DNA from: Malachius bipustulatus
Lineage: Eukaryota; Arthropoda; Insecta; Coleoptera; Melyridae
NCBI GenBank assembly: GCA_910589415.1
Contig: OU342636.1
Span: 42,299,735-42,363,734, forward strand
Direction of reading: 5' to 3'
DNA length: 64,000 bases
In this document: one piece after another, positions 31,809 through 43,374 of the stretch
Layout of the letters: the number at the start of each line of letters is the position of its first letter
Position numbering within the stretch: the first letter of the stretch is position 1
The notes under the pieces: generated by a model
Seen by the model: only the letters and a program-made list of their open reading frames with translations
What the model was told of the DNA's origin: nothing
The model's database searches: none
Made by a program: the position numbers and the translations under genes

Positions 31809-33280
31809 CTCGACCTTAGACTATTAAATAAAAGATGGACCAAGACATAAACACTGAAAAAGTGTTCCGACATCCCTCTCTCTCCAAACAAGACTGTTCA
31901 AAACAATGAATGCCAGATCAATAATGAAACTGGCACTTACAATGAAAGAGCGCAACCTCTCCAGTGTTATTGGTGAACAATAAACATCGATGGATCCCTT
32001 ATACCCGTTTTACTTTCCTACATCTGGCAACATGCATGTTTACATCCTGTCAGATCGTTTGTTTATATAATACCATAATAAGAGTTCGTGTTTTTCAAAC
32101 AGTTGTAAGTTCCTTGTTATTTATATTTTCAGCTCTATAGCTTTCACTCGTTTTAAGCTTTAATAATTAATTTTTCAATTAAGTTAAAAAAAAGTGGCGA
32201 AAACGTGTTCTGTTTGTGAGAAAACTTCGAAAAGAAGGTAAGTCTATCAGTTTCCTACGTAAGCAACGCAAAGCCGTCAATCAAAACAAAGCATACATGG
32301 TCATGGGCGTAGCGTAGTGTAAGTGTTTTATCTTTTAATTTGTGAAAACAATAATTATTGTTTGACAGGTTTTTTTTTTCATTTTCGAAAGCATACTGAA
32401 TACTTTGAAAAATGCAACTTGGAAAAATTATTCCATTTAAATAAATAAAAAATACTGACTTTTTGAAAGTATATTACCTATTCTTATTGTCAACCTCTAA
32501 TTTAAGATAATCAGAATATGGAGAGGGGGAATAATATTCAAACAATATCATCAAAGAATATGAAATAGAAGACTTTGACCCGGTTGCACGAACGTTAAAA
32601 AATTTCAGATTATTACTAATTTTAAGGTGCCAATTTTTAAAATGTGGTGAACTTTTTCCATGATCTTTCATTTTTTATCGGCAATTAATTCTTCTAAAAT
32701 TGAGACGAATTCACTCCCAGCAATATCAGAACAAAACTTTAGTAATACAGGGCATTTTAAAATTAGTGATTAGTTATCTGACATATTTTCTATTAGGTTC
32801 GTTTAATTTATTTTTAGAATAAAATCAACTAAATATGTAAGAAATTGAAAAAATATTTTAGGTACCTACTGATGTATATTGCTTTCCGACTTTCCTATCG
32901 ATTTTTTATTTGCTAAATTGTTATTACTTTTTTGTACCTTTTATTTTGTATAGGTAGGTATAAGTATATATTTTCTTAATTTAATATCTATTAGTATTCC
33001 CATAATTTATGTTTTTTGTAACAAAAACTACAAATAAAATAATAATATTATGAATATTATGATCATTATTATAATTTATGTAATTATTACATTTCCTATA
33101 ACTGAACTCGAGCGCGCCATTGCCGTTGCGTTCTGTTTGTTTACGTTTTACGTCGTTCCCCTTACCCCGCCAGAAGCAGCATATGAGTGCGAGAGAGAAA
33201 ATCAACAAACCAAAACTGATTTCAAGCTAAGATAGGGAAGGCGCGGTCCATATTTATTAATATAGTCTAAGGTCTCGACC
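31809..33280. mobile_element. Possible 1.5-kb TIR element
   Basis: ACCTTAGACTATTAAATAAA (left, from 31814) and the complement of the stretch ending at 33280 (ACCTTAGACTATATTAATAA) match over about 30 bp and both continue into ATGGACC. The interior has no recognisable transposase. No target duplication was identified. The region 33090-33235 has more GC and a weak 61-codon frame. Confidence 0.3.
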
Positions 33281-33401
33281 TGAATCATCTCAGATCGAGT
33301 TGTCGAGATAACGACAATTAGTAAAAGGTAAACAAATACAAGAAATACGAATCTAGATTGATGATACATAAAACACTAACGTTTTAAAAAATTCTGCTAT
33401 A

Positions 33402-33930
33402 CAGGTGTCCCAAGATTTCTTTATCAAGGGATATCCGCGTTATTTCAAAAAATAAAAAAAAAACAAATTCGGGAAATTTCTACCATACCCCTAAGGCTTT
33501 GCAGCTGCACCCTCAATGCCCCTTTACGCCTTTCCACCCCTAAGTAATGATCTCCTACTTTTTTTGTTCAAATGACACCCCCATATTTTTTTTTGCTCGG
33601 CAGGATTGTTGACTTCTTTCTGAATACAATGTCACACGATTTTTTAAATCGAGACATATCTTGCACGCTGAAAACAATATAATATCATAGCAAACGAGGG
33701 TTGTCAAGCAGTTGTCACCATGTAAATTGAATAAAGTAATATAATGTAAAAATATACATAATGTTTCATGTTATATCATGTATTAATGCTTAATAGGTAT
33801 AATTAGGCTTAGTAGTTGTCCTCGTATGATGCAAATCGTATGATATTGTATTCAGAAAGAAGTTAAAAATCCTGCAGCGCAAAAAAAGTATGGGGGTGTC
33901 ATTTGGAAAAAAGGTGCGTCTTACAACAAA
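33402..33930. mobile_element. Decayed foldback element
   Basis: A CAGGTGTCCCAAGATTTC tip at 33402 is followed by arms at 33560-33660 and 33823-33915 (CAAATGACACCCCCATA and its mirror TATGGGGGTGTCATTTG; CTTTCTGAATACAATG mirrored). No matching right tip is visible. Confidence 0.45.
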
Positions 33931-34415
33931 ACCGTGAGATGAATTTTCTCCTCTAAACAAAAGTATCTACAGTATCTACCTGGAATGTCAAATTTGGATT
34001 AAAGTCAGTGGCGTAGCAATAATTTAAAAAAAAAATGTAACAGCACACCAAGATCTCCGCTTCTGGATTGAAGAATTTTTTATTGGGAGTATCAAATCAT
34101 GTACTTAAATTAGTAGAGTAGGTAACTGTCAAAAAGTTCGAGTTATTCTGATCAGTCAATTTTTAGATATTCCAGAAATATCAAATTTCTCGAAAAACTT
34201 TGTGTCCCTAAACGGAGATACAGAGCCCCAAAAGGGTACCCAACGATTTACTTTTTCGGCTCTAACTTTTGAACCGACCTGTATAACTCGATGAATTTTA
34301 ATATTTTATAGGGGCCATAAAGATTTATTAAGCCATACTAGAGTAGATGTTTGACGTCATCAGGGAAGTCAAGAACGGACCCACCCACGGTTTTTGAGAT
34401 GAATCGGTTTTTATA

Positions 34416-35146
34416 CAGGCTGATTCATGAGTGACCTTACATAGACCAATGGTGATAAGCGGACTTCAAGGCGGGTCGAAAACCACAAAAGAATTTTTTT
34501 TTTCGTGATTGGTTACAAGCGATATTTCTTAAACGGCTGGAGATATTTTGTAGAAATTTACTAGGAATGGTGCATTCCGGAAACTCATCAAAACCGCATT
34601 CTGAGTTAATTAAAAATCCAGGACCGGACTTGAAAATTTTTGCCCCCATGGTCTTTGTTGAAAAAGTTTATTTTCTGACCGTGCTACTGAAAAACTGTCA
34701 TCGAATTTGAAAAGATAAGAAAAAACTCTATAGAAATCATTCCTCAATTTGAACGGCACAGCCAAACCGTCTCGAAAAAAAAAATGTCAAAGTAAAACTT
34801 CTCAGTAAATTATCGTTTTCGAGCAGACATATTTTACTTAATGTTCGTCTGAATTCCTTCAAATTTATTTTCTGACTTGTTTCTGTGGGGACTTGGTTCT
34901 GTGATTTTTAATTAACTCAGAATGCGGTTTTGATGAGTTTCCGGAATGCACCATTCCTAGTAAATTTCTACAAAATATCTCCAGCCGTTTAAGAAATATC
35001 GCCTATCAAAGTTTTGTACCTGAGACATAAAACACCCTGTAACTTCTTAACCAATCACACAAAAAAAATTCTTTTGTGGTTTTCGACCCGCGTTGAAGTC
35101 CGCTTATCACCATTGGTCTATGTAAGGTCACTCATGAATCACCCTG
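34416..35146. mobile_element. Foldback element, CAGG(C/G)TGATTCATGAG family
   Basis: 731 bp. The left tip is CAGGCTGATTCATGAGTGACC and the right tip complement CAGGGTGATTCATGAGTGACC; TA on both sides. The arms are mirrored, including CTTATCACCATTGGTC and ATTCCTAGTAAATTTC. The right arm has about 45 bp absent from the left, containing its own ACACCCTGTAAC motif. The 70-codon frame at 34437-34649 is arm sequence. Confidence 0.8.
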
Positions 35147-35148
35147 TA

Positions 35149-36965
35149 TATGGGCGAAACACTCAAAAGTTATAGGTTTATAGGTGGATAGGTAGGTAGA
35201 TGTGTAGTTGAATAGGTGGCTAGGTGGATAAATGGATCGCATCAATTATTATTATTAATAATTGGTAAGACCATGACAGTTGTGACAACAAACTTCCCCC
35301 CAATTTGTGGTACTACTGGAAATATCTATAGAATTAATACTTATTATTCAAATTTTAGTCAAGTATAAGCATTAGAGTGCATAAATTTTTTTTATTGTCA
35401 AATAAGCATTGCAGCTTCCTATTAATAAAACAAACAATACTTACCTACATATTATAATACCTATAACAATATTAATGGTCATTCACAATCCAATGCATAC
35501 GTCTCTTAGAAGGGTCTGTGGTGGGAAAAGGCATATGGAAATAATCCAAGGACCGATTAGCAATTGAAATTTGTAAAATAGGTCTAATCTGTGAATCGAA
35601 CAGCCGAGTATAGATGTTAGGACTGCCCGCTCTCGTGATGGACTGTTCTGCAGAACAGGAACTATTTTGGAAATTATAGGCGACCGTTATATAGGTTTGT
35701 AAATAATCTACAGCAAAATATGTTCTAGCTCTGGCAATTTAGAAATTGACTCAACCTAAATAACTATTGGGATCTAATCCCGGCTGCAGATACACTGGGC
35801 TGTTAATAACTGGTCAGGAGCTGACACATGCTGCCCTTGGGACTGGAGACGATCAAATCTATCCCAAATGTGTAACAGCTCGTCAAGGACCTCTACCACT
35901 ATACGAGAGTATAGATATACAGTAGCATCGAGTCGGAAGAAGCAATTGAACTCGTCTCATGACAGGAAATTTTGGTTTTCGTTAAATGGTCGAGAGGGTT
36001 CGAGTAACCATGGTTTTGGTAATAGCAAAAAAGGTCCTTGGTGGCTTAGTGTTTTGAGGTATCATTAAACCCGTTCCCAGAGTAATCATATACTAGGTAT
36101 AAGATACCATAGCCTTTTCTTTCATTTCTTAATAAAATACATTGCTGCCACACGCCGAATAATAGAAAAAAAATTAGAAAATTTACCGAATTTTGTTTTG
36201 AAAACGAAATTTTTTTTTTTAACAATTTTACTATCATAAAATTGATTTGAATGCAAATGAAAATTTAATTAAAGTAACGCCTGGTTTGAATTTGTATCCT
36301 CATCACGAGATGCAGGCCCTTGAAGGTGAACATGTCGCTTGGCAACGGTTTGGAAGCCTTTCGGCCTTTCCTATGCAATGCTATCGGAATTCCGTAACAC
36401 ACTGTCCCACCATGTCGCCTGAAGAGAATTACAAATTCTAGTTCCTGATCACACACATCCTCTCTCCCTCGGTGATCAGCCCTTGCGTTTGTCCCCCTGA
36501 ATGGACGTTCGGGCAACCCCGGCATGACCTGCATGATAAGCTGATGGTCATCGGTTAAAACGAGACTGGATGTATAAAATTTTCATCGATTACCGTTTAC
36601 TCAATCTTTGACTGATAATGTCCAAATTAACTTACCTGATACACTTAATTTGGAACCGTATTTTTTTTATATACAATTATTTTCAACCTTTGTCCAACCA
36701 TCTTTTAATTTTCAACGACCGGTTTTATAAATACAGGGTGAGAAGTTCAAGCAAAAAATCTGTTTTTTAATAATAACTCAAAGTTTATTTTGCCGATTTT
36801 GGGGAAATTTGACAGTGTTGTTCGTTGTGAAAAGACGCTTTAGCACTAACTATACTTAGATGATGATTAATGAGTTCCTGTGGCGTCCCAGGAAGCAGTC
36901 TCATCTATTATATTGGCCAAAAAACTGCATGCAGTTTTTTTTGTGTCCTGATATTTTTTCATATA
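35149..36965. other. No gene seen; low-complexity patch and a lone CAGGGTG end
   Basis: A GGTAGGTAGA/AGGTGGATA-type low-complexity patch lies at 35175-35235. An isolated CAGGGTGAGAAGTTCAAG at 36736 may be a single-arm remnant. The block at 36290-36560 has moderate GC but only short frames without motifs. Confidence 0.35.
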
Positions 36966-37747
36966 CAGGGTGTCCCATAATATGTGGGCAATCTCCCGGA
37001 TTTGGGTAAATTTCGTAAAAATAAAAAAAAAATAGCTATAAAATTAATTCCTCAGAGACACTCCTACAAAGATATTAGCTGTTGAAGTTGAGGGTTGAAA
37101 ATCAATTTATTGCAATAACTTTTTAATTTCTTGACCGATTTTGATAATTTTTGGTTTTATTTTGTATTATTTGGGACTGTTTAGAATAGTGTTTCATAAT
37201 CTTTGGTAGCACATACATAGACCTCGGCATGGCATAACCCCCTCATTCACTTGAAATAAAACAATAAAAATAATAATTTTACAGTTTTTTAAGGTTAATT
37301 TTCTTTTTATTTGACATTTTTTACATAAAAAATGTGTCCTTATTTATTTCGATAGAGCGAACCGTTATTGAGATAAACGTCCTTCTAATAGGTGATGCGT
37401 CGCAGGAACTTTCTAAATTTCAAGTAAATTTTAACAAGATGGCTGACCTTTGACAGTAAATTGAGCAGGAAACAAAACAATAACTTATTTAAATACACGT
37501 CAAATAGTGTCAAAGATTTTATTTCATGCAGATTCAATTCTAACTGATTTTAAAATGGAGTTACAAAAACGCTGAATACGCAGAAAATCAGTTAGAATTG
37601 AATCTGCATGAAATGAAATCTTTTGACACTGACGTGTATTTAATTAAGTTATTGTTTTGTTTCCTGCTCAATTTACTGTCAAAGGTCAGCCATCTTGTTA
37701 AAATTTACTTGAAATTTAGAAAGTTCCTGCGACGCATCACCTATTAG

Positions 37748-37779
<32 letters not shown>

Positions 37780-38244
37780 TTTATTTGCCCAACAGAATAA
37801 TTCCAATTACAGGAAAAAAGTTAGAAGGACGTTTATCTCGATAACGGTTCGCTCTATCGAAATAAATAAGGACACATTTTTTATGTAAAAAATGTCAAAT
37901 AAAAAGAAAATTAACCTTAAAAAACTGTAAAATTATTATTTTTATTGTTTTATTTCAAGTGAATGAGGGGGTTATGCCATCCCGAGGTCTATGTATGTGC
38001 TACCAAAGATTAAGAAACACTATTCTAAACAGTTCAAAATAATACAAAATAACACCAAAAATTATCAAAATCGGTCAAGAAATAAAAAAGTTATTGCAAA
38101 AAATTGATTTTCAACCCTCAACTTCAACAGCTAATATCTTTGTAGGGGTGTCTCTGAGGAATTAATTTTATAGCTATTTTTTCATTTATTTTTACGAAAT
38201 TTACCCAAATCCGGGAGATTGCCCACATATTATGGGACATCCTG
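36966..38244. mobile_element. 1.28-kb foldback, CAGGGTGTCCCATAATATG family
   Basis: The tips CAGGGTGTCCCATAATATG are mirrored, with one change at the right end (CATCCTG for CACCCTG), and TA on both sides. The arms are about 600 bp and highly similar; the axis is near 37565. The right arm alone carries the 71-bp insertion at 37750-37820. Confidence 0.85.
37750..37820 (-). mobile_element. LINE 3'-tail insertion with (TTA)n end and 6-bp duplication
   Basis: Read on the minus strand, a short 3' UTR-like piece (GGGCAAATAAATTG) is followed by a TTA/TTG triplet tail. TTAGAA flanks both sides (37744-37749, 37821-37826). The mirror position in the left arm has an uninterrupted CCTTCTAATAGG, which gives the empty site. 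It is probably a 5'-truncated non-LTR insertion; the family is not identified. Confidence 0.6.
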
Positions 38245-38689
38245 TATATTACTTCGTTTGCGAGAAAAAATAAAACCACTTCAATGCAAGTCTCAATTGA
38301 TGAAATAAGATTGATGAAGATAAGATAGTTTTCATCATTGCAAGAAAATTTTGTGTTGGGAACATAACGTTTTTGATATTATTGTTTCTCTGATTAAAAA
38401 GTTAGTTGTCTGTGCTTTAAAAAAAAATGGAAAGACCCGGTGACTCTATCAAGAAAGGTATCCAGATCGTGTCCTTCCAGGCAGAAAAATATTCATAAAC
38501 ATTCATTGTCGTCTAGATGAATCTGACAGTTTAAACGTAATACCTCCGGGGGAAATCTCTTATCATGAAAAAGAGTTTCTATAATAATCATAACTGGGCC
38601 TATGGAAATTTAAGAGAAATCCTTGACAGACAATTTTACAGTATTTTTCTACAAAATAATTTTCCTTTACTTCTTGAAGACTCTTCAAT
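38245..38689. other. No gene seen
   Basis: AT-rich sequence upstream of the LINE relics. Confidence 0.4.
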
Positions 38690-39215
38690 TATTCAGTTAC
38701 GGCAACTCATATTAAGAGCCAGGCACGTTTGGGTGCCTACAGGCTGAAACAAAACCAAAAATGGACAAACCTGTGAAAACCGGGCATTCCAGAATAACTG
38801 ATACCATCGCAGATCCTATCCTGGAAATGCAATCTGATGGTATGAGTCCTACGATATCATTTGTAAAACCATTCAGGGTCCTAATAGACTGATGGAAAGA
38901 ATGGCGACAAATGGAACACCTGTGCATGATGCACAGGTGTGGTCCCTAGATGCAGTATTTTCGTACCACTGGGGACGCATGCCAGCATCTTCCAGGCTGA
39001 ATAAATGCAATAATTAAGCTATGCGTTGGAAAGAATATTAGAAGAAACTATCGAGGTAGGGAAATCTACATCCTCTGCGACAGTCAGGCTAGCCTGAAAG
39101 CCCTTGCAGCTTATGAAATCAGATCAAAACTGATCTGGGAATACCTGCAAGACCTCATTGACTTAGCCAGATCCACTTCATTTAATAATAATGGGAGAGG
39201 CAAGAACGGCACGAG
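38690..39215 (+). pseudogene. Decayed LINE fragment A: RT C-terminal part to RNase H
   Basis: Blocks in shifting frames include RLKQNQKWTN, then ITDTIADPILEMQSDGMSP, then ISFVKPFRV (RT-to-RNase H linker style). RNase H text NYRGREIYILCDSQASLKAL and SKLIWEYLQDLIDLA follows. These match the order in Jockey/I/LOA-type LINEs with RNase H. Stops and frameshifts throughout. The DSQAALKAL-type block carries the second RNase H carboxylate. Confidence 0.6.
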
Positions 39216-39298
39216 TTAAGGCTGCAAGAAAAACCAAGCGGCAAATACGCGAAGATTGGACATAATATACAAAATTATACATAATAATAAAAAGCCAT

Positions 39299-40072
39299 GT
39301 GTTAGTGAACCTGCTAGATGCAAACATAGACCACATGGCTCCAAAATTCAAATTCCAAAAGAACTTTCAGGTAAGAATCATGGATCGGAAGGAATTGAAT
39401 GAACCAACAGACGGAAACAGTCTGGTCGGAACAATCTGGTATACAGACGAGTCAAAGACCGATCGAAGGACTGGAGTCGGCATATACAATGAGCTTGACA
39501 ACACTCAATACAGAAATATCTCTTGGGCAGTTGGTAACTGTATTTCAATCAGAAGTATAAGCCACACTACACTGCGTAAGAAAAAACAACAAGGGGGCCT
39601 CCCAACCAGAGTCCGGCGGTTCTGAGGGGTACAAAAAGCCCCAAGATAACGTCTAGACTACTGTGGGAATCCCATAAAAACCTCGAAAGCTTAGCATGAC
39701 GCAACAAAGTAACCTTGACGTGGATTCCAGGACACAGCGGAATCATAGGCAATGAAAAAGTCGACGAGCTGGCAAAAAATAGATCCTCGGCTAAATATAT
39801 TGGCCCAGAAGCGGCCTAGCGGCCTTGGGAGTACCAAAGGGTAAGGGTTAAGAAAAAACACAAAGAATATTGGGATAGAAGGACCAAATATCAACATGGG
39901 ACCCATAACAAAGACAACTGAAGAATTACCATCACTTAGTAGGAATCAGTTGCATATCACAGTGGGATTACTGCCCTGACACATTGCCCTAAAATAACAG
40001 CAGCAAGGCCCAAGAGACAGCTTAACATGTCCTGTGCGAATGCAAAGCTCTGGATCGCAGAAGACAGGAAAT
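39299..40072 (+). pseudogene. Decayed LINE fragment B: RNase H domain and C-terminal part
   Basis: The 108-codon frame at 39299-39625 contains FKFQKNFQVRI, then IWYTDESKTDRRTGVGIY, the start of an RNase H domain (usual D-G-S is D-E-S here). After frameshifts come TSRLLWESHKNLESLA and VTLTWIPGHSGIIGNEKVDE with ELAKNRSSAKYIGPEA, the RNase H end. Then come LPSLSRNQLHITVGLL and LNMSCANAKLW, which recall the C-terminal cysteine-histidine region. The foldback at 40074 cuts it; a further piece continues at 40961. It is the same LINE type as fragment A, in the same orientation. Confidence 0.7.
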
Positions 40073-40073
40073 A

Positions 40074-40958
40074 CAGGCTGGGCCACGGTATACGAAACGG
40101 AAGATTATGGCCGTGTCTCTGGATTTTAGGATCTTTTAATTCTTGGAGTGGATAGAGACCCGGCAGAGGTACGTTTTAAAATTATATTCATAATGTACAG
40201 GGTGTCCCAAAAGCATAAAACATATCAAAGTTATGTTTTTTTAAATGGAATGCTCCTATGTTATTGCATTTTTAGATTGTCTGAAAAGAGAAAATAAGAT
40301 TGGCTTTTACAGTTGGTGCTTAAATTCAGAAGTTTTTGAGTTATAAACAAGTGAAAATCGTCATTTTTCAAGTTCAAGGCCCTGTACAACGAGAACGGCT
40401 GAAGATAGAGAAAAACGGCTTACATGTCCCTATTTTAACTTTTCATGTACTATCCTATGATGTAGATGAAATGTTTATACAGGGTGATAAAAAATTTGAA
40501 AAATTCTGAGATTTCTCCACGCGTCGCCAAATAAAAAAATCAAAGAAAGCACAAATGTTTCTATACCATAGGATAGTACATAAAAAGTTAAAATAGGAAC
40601 ATGTAAGCCGTTTTTCTGTATCTTGAACCGTTTTCGTTGTACAGGGCCTTGAACTTGAAAAATGACGATTTTCACTTGTTTATAACTCAAAAACTTCTGA
40701 ATTTAAACACCAACTGTAAAAGTCAATCTTCTTTTATCTTTCCAGGCAATCTAAAAATGCAATAACATAGGAGCATTCCATTTAAAAAAACATAACTTTG
40801 ATATGTTTTATGCTTTTGGGACATAATGTACAGGTACATTATGAATATAATTTTAAAACGTACCTCTGCCGGGTCTCTATCCACTCCAAAAATAAAAAGA
40901 TCCTAAAATCCAGAGACACGGCCATAATCTTCCGTTTCGTATACCGTGGCCCACCCTG
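40074..40958. mobile_element. Foldback inserted in a LINE (outer layer)
   Basis: Tips CAGGCTGGGCCACGGTATAC and complement CAGGGTGGGCCACGGTATAC, TA on both sides. The outer arms of about 125-135 bp include AGAGACCCGGCAGAGG, mirrored. The inner family (40198-40823) occupies the centre. LINE coding text resumes right after the right TA. Confidence 0.8.
40198..40823. mobile_element. Inner foldback layer, second copy of the 28684 family
   Basis: It starts CAGGGTGTCCCAAAAGCATA and then CATATCAAAGTTATG as in 28684-29314. The arms are long and mirrored. The right tip is damaged: after GGGACA comes the small palindrome TAATGTACAGGTACATTA instead of CCCTG. The loop contains ACGCGTCGCC as in the other copy. 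Confidence 0.75.
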
Positions 40959-40960
40959 TA

Positions 40961-41135
40961 TATAAAACAACCAAAAATGAGTCCGGAAGAATATGACACT
41001 CATCCAGTGATGGGGCTGTACAAACTAGTTCAGAATGGGTGCCATGAAGCAAAGGAAGAAAGCACAATAAGCCCATGAGGCGGAGGTGCTTCCGGCGATA
41101 TTGTGTCAGATGGCTCTCGAAGCGGAAAAAAACAA
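40961..41135 (+). pseudogene. LINE fragment B, C-terminal continuation
   Basis: After the foldback, one frame reads KQPKMSPEEYDTHPVMGLY, then KLVQNGCHEAKEES, and then stops. In RNase H LINEs the last coding stretch has a similar style (residues like L-x-x-E-x-Y-x-x-x-P-x-x-x-L-L-x-L). This supports insertion of the foldback into the LINE. Confidence 0.5.
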
Positions 41136-43372
41136 GCATCCAAAATCAATTTGAGAATACGTATGATGTAGGAAAACTCGAAAGCTACATTATAAAGTTC
41201 GTTATAACATAACGATTAACTATTTTTGCTCCCGATTAACCGTTTTGTTATAAAATCGAAAAACCGTTTCCACCCTAAAAGTGTCATATTTGAAAACATG
41301 TAACTTTTGAAAAATAAGAAATTACAAAAACGTTTAAAACAAAAGTTGTCGGATTCATCCATTTGGCAAGACGAAATATAAGTTTTCTAGTGACACAAAA
41401 CAACAGGAAAAAGACACCGCGTCAATTAAAGAGAGACGACGGCCTGTTCCATTAGCAAATTACACTCCATCTATATCGTTTGATTTAGAGGTCCTGCGTG
41501 CATGTAATCGTTGAGATAAAAACCTGTTAACTGTGTGGCCATTGATTACTGGGATTAAAGTTTAAATTAGGGACCTAATATATACCTGAACAAATAATTT
41601 TTTTCTTAAATAATTTAAATGTTTTAGGATTATTTAAGAGGGTTTGAATCTAAAAAAATTTAAAAGATAATTCAAATAGGTATGCAACTGCTCCAAAGAG
41701 CTCACATATTTTAATAATTATTCAATTATTTCCCCAACATGGAGTATACAGACTGGAAATTTATTGTGAGTGGATCATTATGATTAAACACGCAAATTCA
41801 GTTTTATGCGAATAATAATATCTGCAGGTTGATTTAGAAAAAAAAAAATAGATGAAACTATTTTTGATAATTTGTATTTAACGAGCCTATCCATATTCAA
41901 TCAAAGTATTTCAGTAATAATCTAGAAATATTAAAGAAAAATGCAAAATAATTTTCAAATTTGGACTTAATTGTCGGTTTTATGGATATTGTGGATTTTT
42001 GTGATGTAAAATGTAAGAATGACAGTAACATTTAAGTCAAGTTTGACAATAGGTATTAAAAATGTGATACAAGTTGTAAAGTGGGAGTGGTGTAAGCTCT
42101 ATAAGAAAAAAGCTCCTATTAAGGAAGCTCCCTAATTAAGGTCCTATCCTATTTGCCTATTATAGCTATATAGGAAAATGGTAGATAATGGTAGGTAATT
42201 GTTGTTTTCCTTTGCATTATGTTACTATACTTAAAACATAAAAGTGGCAACATTGAATATGTGGATTTTGTCCTGAGCGTTTTTTAGACAAGCCAATGCG
42301 ATTAGTTAGAGGGGTAGGAACATTTGAATGGCAGCCGCTAACTGTCTCGCTAATTCCCTTGTTTTTGTCATAATAATAACAAAAATTGCAAATTTAAGTT
42401 TTTTTTTTTATATTTTGACAAGTAGATAATAACGATGGTCCAATTTTTTTTTTCAGATTATTAACCAGCACAAAAATACGCAACTTTTTCCTAATTTAAT
42501 CAACTTATCTTTTAAGATAAGCGAGATCCCCATAGTATATATTAGCACGCGAAAAACGGACAGCCTTTATGGATTTCTACAACCTCGTAATTGTGTCAAT
42601 AATTTAAATTTGAATGGTCAATATCTCAAGTTTGAAATACTCAAAGTGTTTAACAAAATTATGTGCAACGAAAAACAAAATTATGAAGACAGTGAAAAAG
42701 CACAAACAATCAATTTTCTCCCGATCGATGTTTAAAGAAAGGCTTGTTAAATTAAGAATTACTTTTCATAAGACCATGAATTTGATGATAAAATAAACTC
42801 CTAAGCCAATTTACAATTTCACCATCAAAAGCATGAGCGAAATTGCAAACTTGAATCTTTTTGATAGAACAATTTTGCGCTGAAAGCTCTTTAGAAGTGA
42901 AATTTAGGCTTAACAGAGCAAATAAATCAAAATAATTACATGCAACATAGAGAGTTAGCCAACAAACGAATAATTATACTCAGTTATTTGACGTATTTGA
43001 ACACTCGACAGTGACAGACAAGAGTTCACAATTGCGTAGCAAACAAATGACAATCAGTAGCTCATTGCTCCTTAATGAGAAATTGTTCGGAATCTTTACA
43101 CAGGATCAGAGAAGAGAAACCCTCGAAATACAGCCTTTATTCCATATGACTTTAAGAGCTCCAGAACAAGCCAAGTTGCCAAGGACGTAGCCTCATAAGG
43201 GTTGGAAATAATAATCGCAAAATGCTGCTGGCATTGTATAAGGTCGCGCAAGTCGATGCGTAAAAACATTCCAAGTTTCACATGAAGAGTAGGTATAGCT
43301 AACTGTTTATAATAATTACTCTTTTGAAAAACTTAAAAAAACTGAAAAATCGAGTTTATTTATTTACGTAAA
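41136..43372. other. No gene seen
   Basis: AT-rich; the 60-61 codon frames at 42614 and 43096 have no recognisable motif. Confidence 0.4.
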
Positions 43373-43374
43373 TA

